Shown: in pieces, positions 1-5,027 of the stretch | How the letters are laid out: every line of letters starts with the position of its first letter | How positions within the stretch are numbered: position 1 is the stretch's first letter | From: Planctomycetota bacterium | GTDB lineage: Bacteria; Planctomycetota; Planctomycetia; Isosphaerales; Isosphaeraceae | Length of the DNA stretch: 5,027 bases | NCBI GenBank assembly: GCA_021778575.1 | Contig: JAJYCH010000427.1 | Location: 1 to 5,027, forward strand | Direction of reading: 5' to 3' | Position numbers and translations under genes: made by a program | Notes under the pieces: generated by a model | Database searches by the model: none | Told to the model about the DNA's origin: nothing | The model's input: the letters and a program-made list of their open reading frames with translations, nothing else

Positions 1-219
1 GCCGAGGTTCTGGGGCCTCCCGAGATCGAGCGCAACGTCGGTCTGATCGGTGGCCATATTTTTCAGGGCGAGATCCTGCCGCCTTACCTCTGGGACCGTC
101 GCCTGACCCCCAGAACGCCGATGACCGGCGTCTATCTTTGCGGAGCCTGTACCCATCCCGGCGGCAGCGTGATCGCCGTCAACGGCCGGAACGCCGCGAT
201 GGAAGTGCTGAAATCTTGA
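1..219 (+). CDS. Phytoene desaturase-like FAD-dependent oxidoreductase, C-terminal end (5' truncated by window)
   Basis: An open frame runs from the first base to a TGA at 217-219 and encodes the last 72 residues of a longer protein whose start lies outside the window. The fragment has GGHIFQGE, followed about 20 residues later by TPMTGVYLCGACTHPGGS and then NGRNAA. In the phytoene desaturase (CrtI) / PYROXD2-like NAD(P)/FAD-dependent oxidoreductases, this C-terminal stretch closes the FAD-binding domain: the usual form is a G-x-Y-L-C-G-A-x-T-H-P-G-G core, and residues just after it contact the flavin. The match supports an intact C-terminus. Because the N-terminal dinucleotide-binding motif and the substrate domain are missing from the window, carotenoid, other polyene or amine substrates cannot be distinguished. 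The downstream phosphatase gene begins 42 bases later on the same strand, so the two may be cotranscribed. The family call is fairly certain; the substrate is unknown. Confidence 0.85.
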   Translation, partial: AEVLGPPEIERNVGLIGGHIFQGEILPPYLWDRRLTPRTPMTGVYLCGACTHPGGSVIAVNGRNAAMEVLKS

Positions 220-248
220 GTACACGGACCACCGACCATTAAATCGAC

Positions 249-252
249 GAGG
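249..252 (+). promoter_or_regulatory. Weak Shine-Dalgarno-like site for the histidine phosphatase gene
   Basis: The tetramer GAGG lies nine bases before the ATG at 262. It is short but well spaced and agrees with the chosen start. The 42-base gap after the upstream gene shows no clear -35/-10 pair and no terminator hairpin, which fits read-through from the oxidoreductase gene. Confidence 0.4.
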
Positions 253-261
253 CCCTTTCGC

Positions 262-861
262 ATGAGCGATACCGCCCTTCCTGAGATTTACCTGGCCCGG
301 CATGGCGAGACCGCCTGGGCCATTTCGGGCCAGCATACCGGCCTGACCGACATCCCGTTGACGGCTCGGGGCGAGCGGAACGCCGTGAGTCTGGGGGAAC
401 GGCTGACCGGTCACACGTTCACCCAGGTCCTCACCAGCCCGCTGATCCGGGCCAGCCAGACCTGCGCCCTCGCCGGTTTTGGCGACCGAGCCGAGGTCAT
501 GCCCGACCTGGTTGAATGGAATTATGGCGACTACGAAGGGCTGAAGACCGTCGATATCCGCAAGGAAAACCCCACCTGGTTCCTCTTCGACGACGGTTGC
601 CCGGGTGGCGAGTCGGTCGAGACCGTCGGAGCCAGGGCCGACCGGGTGATCGCTCACCTCCGAGGGATCAACGGCCGGGTTCTCGTCTTCAGCCACGGCC
701 ACTTTTGCCGGGTTCTGGCCGCCCGATGGCTCAAGCTGCCGACCGGCGACGGCCGGATGTTCCTGCTCGGGACCGCCGCGCTCAGTATTCTCGGCTACGA
801 GCATAACCCCGACGAGCCGGTCATCCGGCTCTGGAACGACAACCGGCATGTGACCGACTGA
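262..861 (+). CDS. Histidine phosphatase family protein (phosphoglycerate mutase-like superfamily)
   Basis: This complete 199-residue protein has the features of a cytoplasmic phosphatase of the histidine phosphatase superfamily, which works through a phosphohistidine intermediate. The signature LARHGETAW is at residues 11-19, with Arg13 and the nucleophile His14. Arg63 in SPLIRASQT is the second phosphate-binding arginine, Glu85 in the EWNYGDYEG segment is the likely proton donor, and His145 in FSHGHFCR is the second catalytic histidine. All four are present, so the enzyme should be active. The EWNYGDYEG block followed by DGCPGGES resembles the sedoheptulose-bisphosphatase-like (Shb17-like) branch more than SixA or cofactor-dependent mutases, but the substrate cannot be fixed from sequence. 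There is no signal peptide or membrane helix, and length is normal for single-domain members. The ATG lies directly before the conserved domain. The gene follows the oxidoreductase by 42 bases and converges on the minus-strand operon with 9 bases between stops. Confidence 0.93.
   Translation: MSDTALPEIYLARHGETAWAISGQHTGLTDIPLTARGERNAVSLGERLTGHTFTQVLTSPLIRASQTCALAGFGDRAEVMPDLVEWNYGDYEGLKTVDIRKENPTWFLFDDGCPGGESVETVGARADRVIAHLRGINGRVLVFSHGHFCRVLAARWLKLPTGDGRMFLLGTAALSILGYEHNPDEPVIRLWNDNRHVTD
814..831. other. Perfect inverted repeat inside the 3' end of the phosphatase gene
   Basis: GAGCCGG and CCGGCTC form a perfect 7-base-pair stem around the loop TCAT. It lies about 30 bases before the phosphatase stop and about 40 bases beyond the stop of the convergent minus-strand operon. 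No T-rich tract follows on either strand, so it is not a canonical intrinsic terminator. The intergenic gap is only 9 bases, so any terminator here would have to sit inside the opposing gene. It also simply encodes the in-frame peptide EPVIRL, so coincidence is possible. Confidence 0.3.
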
Positions 862-870
862 CGTTCTGGA

Positions 871-1020
871 TCAGCGAATCCCGATCGGCTCGACCTCGAA
901 GGTTTCGGAGATCGCTGTCGGCCAGGTTCGGACGACCAACGAGACAAACAGGCCGACAACGATTACGCCGGTGAAGATCGGCCACCGGGGCAATCGCATC
1001 CGGGATGGTCTCCAGTTCAC
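871..1020 (-). CDS. Small single-pass membrane protein translationally coupled to the TPR gene
   Basis: I do not recognise this family. The frame encodes 49 residues from a GTG at 1020-1018 that overlaps the TGA of the TPR gene as GTGA, the usual geometry of translational coupling. A basic N-terminus (Arg4, Arg7, Arg9, Arg12) precedes an uninterrupted hydrophobic segment at about residues 14-30 (PIFTGVIVVGLFVSLVV), then a short tail with Glu39, Glu42 and Glu44. By the positive-inside rule the N-terminus should be cytoplasmic and the tail outside. An alternative start is the ATG at 999-997, which has GGAG ten bases upstream and gives 42 residues; the GTG lacks a good Shine-Dalgarno and would depend on coupling. 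The membrane segment is kept either way. It is the last gene of the minus-strand operon and its stop is 9 bases from that of the convergent phosphatase. A membrane partner or anchor for the exported TPR protein is possible, but that is inference. Confidence 0.6.
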   Translation of the reverse strand: MNWRPSRMRLPRWPIFTGVIVVGLFVSLVVRTWPTAISETFEVEPIGIR

Positions 1021-4000
1021 CGGGTTCGCAAGTCTTCCGCGCCGGCGGGCCGGGCGATCTTGGCCCGCGCGGCTTCGAGACGCTTGGTGGCTTCCTCGAC
1101 GACGTTCTTGTCCTTGGGGAACGGCGTCTGGAGGAGCTGCTCGTAATTCTCGACCGCCTCTTTCCACTGGTCGAGCTTTTCGTGAACCTTGCCGGCTTCG
1201 AGATAAGCGATCGCCTGCCATTCGGGGGCATTGTACTGGATGATCACCAGGTAATATTCGCGGAGTGCATTCTTGAAGTTTTGCTGATGGAAATAGGTCT
1301 CACCGCGCATGAGCTGGGCTCGGGCGGCCAGTTCGGTCCCTTTCCGGGCGGCGATCACCCGGTCGAAGGCTTCGCGAGCCTCGTCGAATTTCGCCAGTCC
1401 CTGGCAGGCTCGACCTCGGGCGTAGTCGACCTCGGGCATCAGCGGGTCGGTGGGGTCGGTGGCTTTGAAACCATCGGCGGCGGCGAGAGTCTCGTCCCAG
1501 CGGCCGAGTTGTGCCAGCGCCTGGACCCGTCGGGCCTTCGCGGTCGCGCTCAACCCTTTGAAGTCGGTCTCGGACGCCGGCTCGGCGGCAAGGGCGGCGA
1601 ATTCGGGCTCGGCCGACTTCGCATCACCCGACTTGAACGCGACCTCGGCCTTCCAGAACCGGGCTTCGCGGCGGAACGTCCCCTCGGTGTCGTCGGCGAT
1701 CAACCGGTTGAAGGTCGCGGCGGCCCCGACCCAGTCCGCGCGTTCGGCCTGGGTCCGACCATACAGATTGAGCGCGGGCCGGACCAATTGCGGGCGGACG
1801 GTCGACCCTTCGGCGATGACCGGCTTGAGCAGATCGAAAACCCGATCGAAGTTCCGAGCCGCGAACGCCGAGACCGCCAGGTTGTACCGGGCATCGGCAA
1901 CCCGCGAGCTTTCGGGGAACTCTTTCAGAAGCCGGTCGAAGATGGTGTCGGCCTCGCTCGGCTTGTCGGCCTCGATCAGGGTCCAGCCCCACTCCGAGAG
2001 CACCGCGTCGAGCGGTTCACCGGCCGTTGTCGGGTAATCCTGGGCGATCCGGGCGAAGGTTTTCGCGGCGTCCTCGGGCTTCTTTGCCTCAACCTGTAGC
2101 CTCGCCAGCGCCAGGGCCGCCGGGCCGGCCTGCGGCGATTTGGGATACTTGTCGACGGCCGAGGCGTAGGCCAGGAGCGCCTCGTCAGTCTGTTTGGCCT
2201 GGTTCAGAGCGAAGGCTCGGGTGACGGCGGCCTCGGGGGCGAGCGGGCTGTCCTCCGGCGCGGCGTCGAGCACCGCCTTGAAGGCCACGGCCGCCTCGGC
2301 CGGTTGCCCGGCTCCAAGAAGCGACCAGCCCAGGCCGGAACGGGCCCGGACCTGCTGGACGGGATCGGTGGAATCGGCCACGAGCCGGAACAGCTTGATG
2401 GCCCGGTCGTACCGCTTGGCGGTCAGCGCGGCCTCGGCCAGCCGGAACCGGGTCAGCGGAAGTGTCGGGCTCTTGGGATAAGCTTCGGTCAGCTTGGCCA
2501 GCGTGGCCTCGGCCTGGTCAGGCCGGTTCAGCTCGCTCTGGGCGTGAGCGATCCGCGCCAGCGCGTGCGGGGCGAACTCCCCTTGGGGATTGTCGGCCAC
2601 ATACTTTTCGAGAGCGACGATCGCCGGCTCGTAACGACCGGCGTCGAAGTCGTTCTGACCGATCAGGTACTGGGCCTTGCTGGCGATCGGCGTGGGCCCT
2701 TGGGCCAGCTTGGCGAGGACCTCGGTCGCCTTGTCGGGCTGGTTGTCCTTCTGATAGGCCTCGCCGAGATAGAAATAGGTCGCCTGAACGACGGCTGGGG
2801 CGGGCTTGTCCTCGACCAGCGACTTTTCGAGGATCGCGATGGCGTCCTTCGGCTGGCCAAGAGCGAGCGCGGCCTGGGCGTCGATCAGCCGGGCATCGCC
2901 TCGGAGCGGACTCTCGGCGAACTTGGTGGCGAAGACGGCGACAATCCGTCGGGCGGTGGCCGGGTCCTTGGCGTCGAGCGTCATCGAGGCGGCCCGGAGC
3001 ATGGCGTCGTCGGCCGTCGAGGCTCCCGGGTCATCATTCGCGAGCTTGAGAAACCGCGTCCGGGCTTCGTTCAACTTGCCGAGCGCCAGCATCGCCTCGG
3101 CCGCGTGATAACGCAGGAGCGAGACCGACGGCGAATTCGCGAGCTTGCCGATCGCCTGGTCATACGCAGTGAGAGCGTCGGCCGCTTGCCCTCGGGCCAG
3201 AAGCGACGCCCCCAGGGCGTCGGCCGCCTGAGGGGCCAGCCGCTGGGTGGGATCGTCGGCGACCAGCCGCAGGAGCGCCTCGGCTTCCTCAGGCTTGTTC
3301 AGTTTGCCGAGCGCCTCGGCCCGTTCGATCCGGGCCTCGGCCACCAGCGGGCTCTTGGGAGTCGTCTTTTCGAGCGTTTCGAGCGCGTCGGCCGCCGCTT
3401 GCCAGCGCTCCAGCGTCGTCTCGATCTTGCCGACCTCGATCCAGGCCCGGTCGGACCATTCCGGACCACCGTTGGCGGCCAGTGTACGGAGAACCTTCAG
3501 CGCCGGCTCGGTCTCGGTCTGCGCGGCGAGAACTCGCCCCAGTCCCAGTCGTGCCTTGTTCGGCAAGGCCCCCTGGGGGTTGCCGGTCAGGGCGCTCTCA
3601 TAAGCCTTGCGGGCGGCGGGGAGGTCGCCGAGCCGGAAATCGACGTCACCCAGGTGCGACCACGCCGCCTGGAGGTAGCGGCGATCCCCCGAGTTGGTCC
3701 CGGTATACTCTTCGAGAGCCTGGCGGGCGGCGGGGAGATCGCCGAGAACGTAAGCCGTCTCGCCGATCCGATAGCGACCGGTCGGGGCGTTGGGGTGGTC
3801 GGGAGCGGCCTTGACGAACGACTCGAACGCCTGGCGAGCTTCCTGATACTTGCCGAGGAACAGCCGGGCGTTGCCCATCCCGAACCAGGCGTCGCCGATG
3901 TCGAGAGTCGTCGAGGGCTGGCGACTGTTGAGGAACTTCTCGTATTCCTCGGCCGCGAGGTCGTACTGACGCTTGCGATAAAGTCCGTTGGCGAAGTTGA

Positions 4001-4124
4001 GTCCGTCGGGGATCTGGCGAGGCGGTTCGGGGGTCTGCCCCGACGAATCCGCGATGAAAAGCCCGAGGATCAAGACCAGACTGGCCGCCAGGCGAACCCG
4101 AGCCGCGATCAAGGTGATAAGCAC
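1017..4124 (-). CDS. Exported tetratricopeptide repeat (TPR) protein, about 26 tandem repeats
   Basis: This 1035-residue protein is probably an extracytoplasmic protein-interaction scaffold. From the GTG at 4124, the N-terminus is a typical signal peptide: basic residues Arg9 and Arg11, a hydrophobic core at about 12-25 (LAASLVLILGLFIA), then polar DSSGQ. There is no lipobox cysteine, so it is not an obvious lipoprotein. From about residue 44 to 1005 the protein consists of roughly 26 TPR-like helical hairpins with an average period near 37 residues. They carry the usual small residues at helix-packing positions, A-x-x-x-x-A/G patterns and proline at unit ends (PKSP occurs several times). The last units resemble the YbgF/BamD-type TPRs of envelope proteins. 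No catalytic domain is visible. The GTG at 4124 was chosen because a strong Shine-Dalgarno lies six bases upstream and the signal peptide then starts the protein. A longer reading from the GTG at 4175 adds 17 charged residues before the signal and has no ribosome site. The stop overlaps the start of the small membrane protein gene. Confidence 0.93.
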   Translation of the reverse strand: MLITLIAARVRLAASLVLILGLFIADSSGQTPEPPRQIPDGLNFANGLYRKRQYDLAAEEYEKFLNSRQPSTTLDIGDAWFGMGNARLFLGKYQEARQAFESFVKAAPDHPNAPTGRYRIGETAYVLGDLPAARQALEEYTGTNSGDRRYLQAAWSHLGDVDFRLGDLPAARKAYESALTGNPQGALPNKARLGLGRVLAAQTETEPALKVLRTLAANGGPEWSDRAWIEVGKIETTLERWQAAADALETLEKTTPKSPLVAEARIERAEALGKLNKPEEAEALLRLVADDPTQRLAPQAADALGASLLARGQAADALTAYDQAIGKLANSPSVSLLRYHAAEAMLALGKLNEARTRFLKLANDDPGASTADDAMLRAASMTLDAKDPATARRIVAVFATKFAESPLRGDARLIDAQAALALGQPKDAIAILEKSLVEDKPAPAVVQATYFYLGEAYQKDNQPDKATEVLAKLAQGPTPIASKAQYLIGQNDFDAGRYEPAIVALEKYVADNPQGEFAPHALARIAHAQSELNRPDQAEATLAKLTEAYPKSPTLPLTRFRLAEAALTAKRYDRAIKLFRLVADSTDPVQQVRARSGLGWSLLGAGQPAEAAVAFKAVLDAAPEDSPLAPEAAVTRAFALNQAKQTDEALLAYASAVDKYPKSPQAGPAALALARLQVEAKKPEDAAKTFARIAQDYPTTAGEPLDAVLSEWGWTLIEADKPSEADTIFDRLLKEFPESSRVADARYNLAVSAFAARNFDRVFDLLKPVIAEGSTVRPQLVRPALNLYGRTQAERADWVGAAATFNRLIADDTEGTFRREARFWKAEVAFKSGDAKSAEPEFAALAAEPASETDFKGLSATAKARRVQALAQLGRWDETLAAADGFKATDPTDPLMPEVDYARGRACQGLAKFDEAREAFDRVIAARKGTELAARAQLMRGETYFHQQNFKNALREYYLVIIQYNAPEWQAIAYLEAGKVHEKLDQWKEAVENYEQLLQTPFPKDKNVVEEATKRLEAARAKIARPAGAEDLRTR
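3609..3746 (-). repeat. Near-identical direct DNA repeat from duplication of adjacent TPR units
   Basis: Bases 3609-3632 and 3723-3746 match at 23 of 24 positions, offset by exactly 114 bases, or 38 codons: one repeat unit. On the minus strand each encodes LGDLPAAR at the same place in two consecutive TPRs (residues 127-134 and 165-172 counted from the GTG at 4124). The other units are much more diverged at DNA level, so this pair looks like a more recent duplication or a gene-conversion tract. Confidence 0.75.
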
Positions 4125-4130
4125 GAGGTC

Positions 4131-4139
4131 CCTCTCCCT
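4131..4139 (-). promoter_or_regulatory. Strong Shine-Dalgarno site deciding the TPR gene start
   Basis: On the minus strand AGGGAGAGG ends six bases before the GTG at 4124-4122. It contains both GGAG (nine bases away) and GAGG (six bases away). It is the best ribosome site in the window and favours the shorter TPR protein, whose first residues form the signal peptide. The GTG at 4175 has nothing comparable upstream. Confidence 0.65.
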
Positions 4140-4164
4140 GGACTCCCCAACCGACCCGGAGTCC
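4140..4164 (-). promoter_or_regulatory. Leader stem-loop immediately upstream of the TPR ribosome-binding site
   Basis: In the minus-strand transcript GGACTCC (4164-4158) can pair perfectly with GGAGTCC (4146-4140) around an 11-base loop. The 3' arm ends right next to the Shine-Dalgarno at 4139-4131. If the start is at 4124 this is an untranslated leader hairpin that could modulate ribosome access. The 7-base-pair stem is certain from sequence; its role is inference. Confidence 0.35.
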
Positions 4165-4183
4165 TCCTCCGGCACTATCCAAG

Positions 4184-4212
4184 TTATTACCAGATGGGGC
4201 GATCCGGCTCAA
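4184..4212 (-). promoter_or_regulatory. Candidate promoter for the TPR / small membrane protein operon
   Basis: On the minus strand TTGAGC (4212-4207) is followed after exactly 17 bases by TAATAA (4189-4184). These match the housekeeping sigma consensus at 4 of 6 and 3 of 6 positions. TAATAA is part of the most AT-rich patch of the intergenic region. Transcription would begin near 4177, leaving a leader of about 50 bases before the GTG at 4124, which agrees with that start and makes the GTG at 4175 nearly leaderless. Boxes this degenerate can arise by chance. Confidence 0.35.
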
Positions 4213-4285
4213 GGTCGCATACGGCGAGGCGAGTGGATAGGATGAGAGCATCCCTCCGAAGAAACTCGGAAGCGGACACCCGTCC

Positions 4286-4290
4286 GAGGA
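4286..4290 (+). promoter_or_regulatory. Shine-Dalgarno site for the EEP-family gene
   Basis: GAGGA lies nine bases before the ATG at 4300. An in-frame TGA at 4243-4245 and the absence of any other in-frame ATG after it make 4300 the natural start. No convincing -35/-10 pair for this strand is visible in 4176-4285; TAGGAT at 4238-4243 is the closest -10-like hexamer, but it lacks a good -35. Confidence 0.55.
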
Positions 4291-4299
4291 CCTACCGAC

Positions 4300-5027
4300 A
4301 TGAATCGGCAGCGCTTGAGATCCTTGATCGCGGCCTCTGGACCGATCCTGTCGGCCGTGCTACTCATCGGGATCTCGGTCAGTTACGGCGGACGATTCGA
4401 CGTTTTGGCCGCGTTGACCGTCTTCCCGGTCTGGATCTGGCTGGTTCCGGGGCTGATTCTGGTCGCGACGGGGTTCGCGAGACCAAACCGCCGGTGGATG
4501 ACTGTTGTGGCGGTGGGCTGGCTGGTTTGCCTGTTCGGATTCGCGGACGAGCCGTGGAGCTTGCTCCGGCTGGCGACCGGACCCGACACACCGACCGCGT
4601 CGGAGACCGTCATTCGCGTGGCCAGTTTGAACTGCGATATCGGCAACCTGAACGCCTTGAACGAACTGGCGGCGGTCGGAGCCGATGTGATCTTGCTCCA
4701 GGAGTCGCCAGGGCGGGAATCGCTCGAAAAGTTTGGCCAAAAGCTGTTCGGTGAGGAAACTGGCCTGGTTACCGGGGTCGACGCCTCGATCCTGGTTCGA
4801 GGCCAGGTGGTTCCCGTCCCTCTCTCGGCGAACCAACGGGCGTTCTTCGTCGAGGCTCGGGCTCGGCTGCATTCGGGGGTTGAGGTCGAAATCATCAGCA
4901 CCCGGCTCGTGCCCGCCGTCTTCCGGCTCGATCTCTGGTCCGTCGATTGCTGGCGAGAGCAGTCGGAGAACCGCCGGAAACGCCGCGAACAGGTCCGAGA
5001 AATCGCACACCGGACCGAAGAGATCCC
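4300..5027 (+). CDS. Membrane-anchored endonuclease/exonuclease/phosphatase (EEP) family protein, N-terminal part (3' truncated by window)
   Basis: The frame is open from the ATG to the window end, giving 242 codons of a protein cut off at its C-terminus. Residues 1-12 are basic. Three hydrophobic segments at about 13-29, 35-60 and 66-82 are likely membrane helices. After a short linker the EEP domain begins near 104 with VIRVASLNCDIGN, where Asn111 is the conserved metal-site Asn. VILLQE ends in Glu135, the metal-binding Glu. SILVRG (163-168) matches the ILSR-type strand, and EVEIISTRL (195-203) matches the strand that usually ends in His-Leu. The family covers DNase I-like nucleases, AP endonucleases and inositol or sphingolipid phosphatases. 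The helix-plus-EEP layout with an RLDLWSVDCWREQ-like segment (209-221) is, from memory, common in planctomycetes. The C-terminal D-x-N and D-H motifs would lie beyond the window. Arg202 seems to occupy the usual His position. Substrate is unknown. The gene is divergent from the TPR operon across 175 bases. Confidence 0.85.
   Translation, partial: MNRQRLRSLIAASGPILSAVLLIGISVSYGGRFDVLAALTVFPVWIWLVPGLILVATGFARPNRRWMTVVAVGWLVCLFGFADEPWSLLRLATGPDTPTASETVIRVASLNCDIGNLNALNELAAVGADVILLQESPGRESLEKFGQKLFGEETGLVTGVDASILVRGQVVPVPLSANQRAFFVEARARLHSGVEVEIISTRLVPAVFRLDLWSVDCWREQSENRRKRREQVREIAHRTEEI

Noticed and set aside
1021..1221. The upstream extension of the small membrane protein frame inside the TPR gene (giving 116 residues).
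   Set aside because: The added N-terminal residues are Arg/Gly-rich shadow translation of TPR codons. The GTG overlapping the TPR stop, or the ATG at 999, is a far more natural start.
821..1231. A 136-codon minus-strand frame covering the small membrane protein region in another frame.
   Set aside because: Its product is Arg/Ser-rich and domainless and overlaps both the phosphatase and TPR ends. The alternative frame at 871-1020 has a clear transmembrane segment and coupled start.
1005..2099. A 364-codon plus-strand open frame antisense to the 3' part of the TPR gene.
   Set aside because: It has the same antisense register as the longer shadow frame, repetitive Gly/Arg/Glu composition and no domain or credible start context.
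3609..3746. Repeated GC-rich segments considered as a CRISPR array or mobile-element repeats.
   Set aside because: There are only two copies, spaced by exactly one TPR unit and in frame, and the sequence between them encodes TPR residues.
2304..4754. An 816-codon open frame on the plus strand, antisense to the TPR gene and running into the EEP gene.
   Set aside because: It is in exact codon register with the TPR gene on the opposite strand. It stays open because that gene avoids Leu TTA/CTA and Ser TCA codons, as GC-rich genes do. Its product is Arg/Gly/Leu-rich with no recognisable domain, and it would overlap two well-supported genes.
4360..5010. Minus-strand open frames of 216 and 172 codons opposite the EEP gene.
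   Set aside because: The plus strand here encodes recognisable membrane helices and EEP motifs behind a proper Shine-Dalgarno. The minus frames are low-complexity and Arg/Pro/Ser-rich with no motif.
1..5027. Search for tRNA, rRNA, riboswitch, insertion sequence or attachment-site signals.
   Set aside because: Genes fill almost the whole window. The only sizeable gap (4125-4299) shows no such signature, and no terminal inverted repeats, transposase or integrase motifs were seen by eye.

Overview
The window is uniformly GC-rich DNA with strong G/C preference at third codon positions, frequent GTG starts and only modest Shine-Dalgarno sites. Together with a very long exported TPR protein and a membrane-anchored endonuclease/exonuclease/phosphatase (EEP) protein of a type I associate with planctomycetes, this suggests a planctomycete, perhaps Isosphaeraceae-like. 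That assignment is inference: there is no rRNA or other phylogenetic marker here. I see no sign of mobile DNA, CRISPR arrays, tRNAs or rRNAs, and composition does not visibly change along the window.

Layout. (1) Bases 1-219, plus strand: the last 72 codons of an FAD-dependent phytoene desaturase-like oxidoreductase. (2) 262-861, plus: a complete histidine phosphatase with all catalytic residues, 42 bases downstream and probably cotranscribed. (3) 871-1020, minus: a 49-residue single-pass membrane protein, convergent with gene 2 (9 bases between stop codons). Its GTG start overlaps the stop of the next gene in a GTGA. (4) 1017-4124, minus: a 1035-residue secreted or periplasmic protein made almost entirely of about 26 tandem TPR-like repeats. 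(5) 4125-4299: a divergent intergenic region with a plausible promoter, a leader hairpin and a strong ribosome-binding site for gene 4, and a Shine-Dalgarno site for gene 5. (6) 4300 to the window end, plus: the first 242 codons of an EEP-family protein with three predicted membrane helices. Genes 1, 3 and 6 are short or cut by the window edge, so they are easy to miss.

Genes 4 and 3 form a minus-strand operon. The TPR protein is probably an extracytoplasmic protein-interaction scaffold, and the small membrane protein is its translationally linked partner, role unknown. The oxidoreductase and phosphatase form a separate plus-strand pair with no obvious functional link. I found no convincing new defence, mobile or signalling system. 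The most unusual items are the coupled small membrane protein, the recent internal TPR duplication, the leader hairpin beside the TPR start, and the apparent Arg at a usual His position in the EEP protein.
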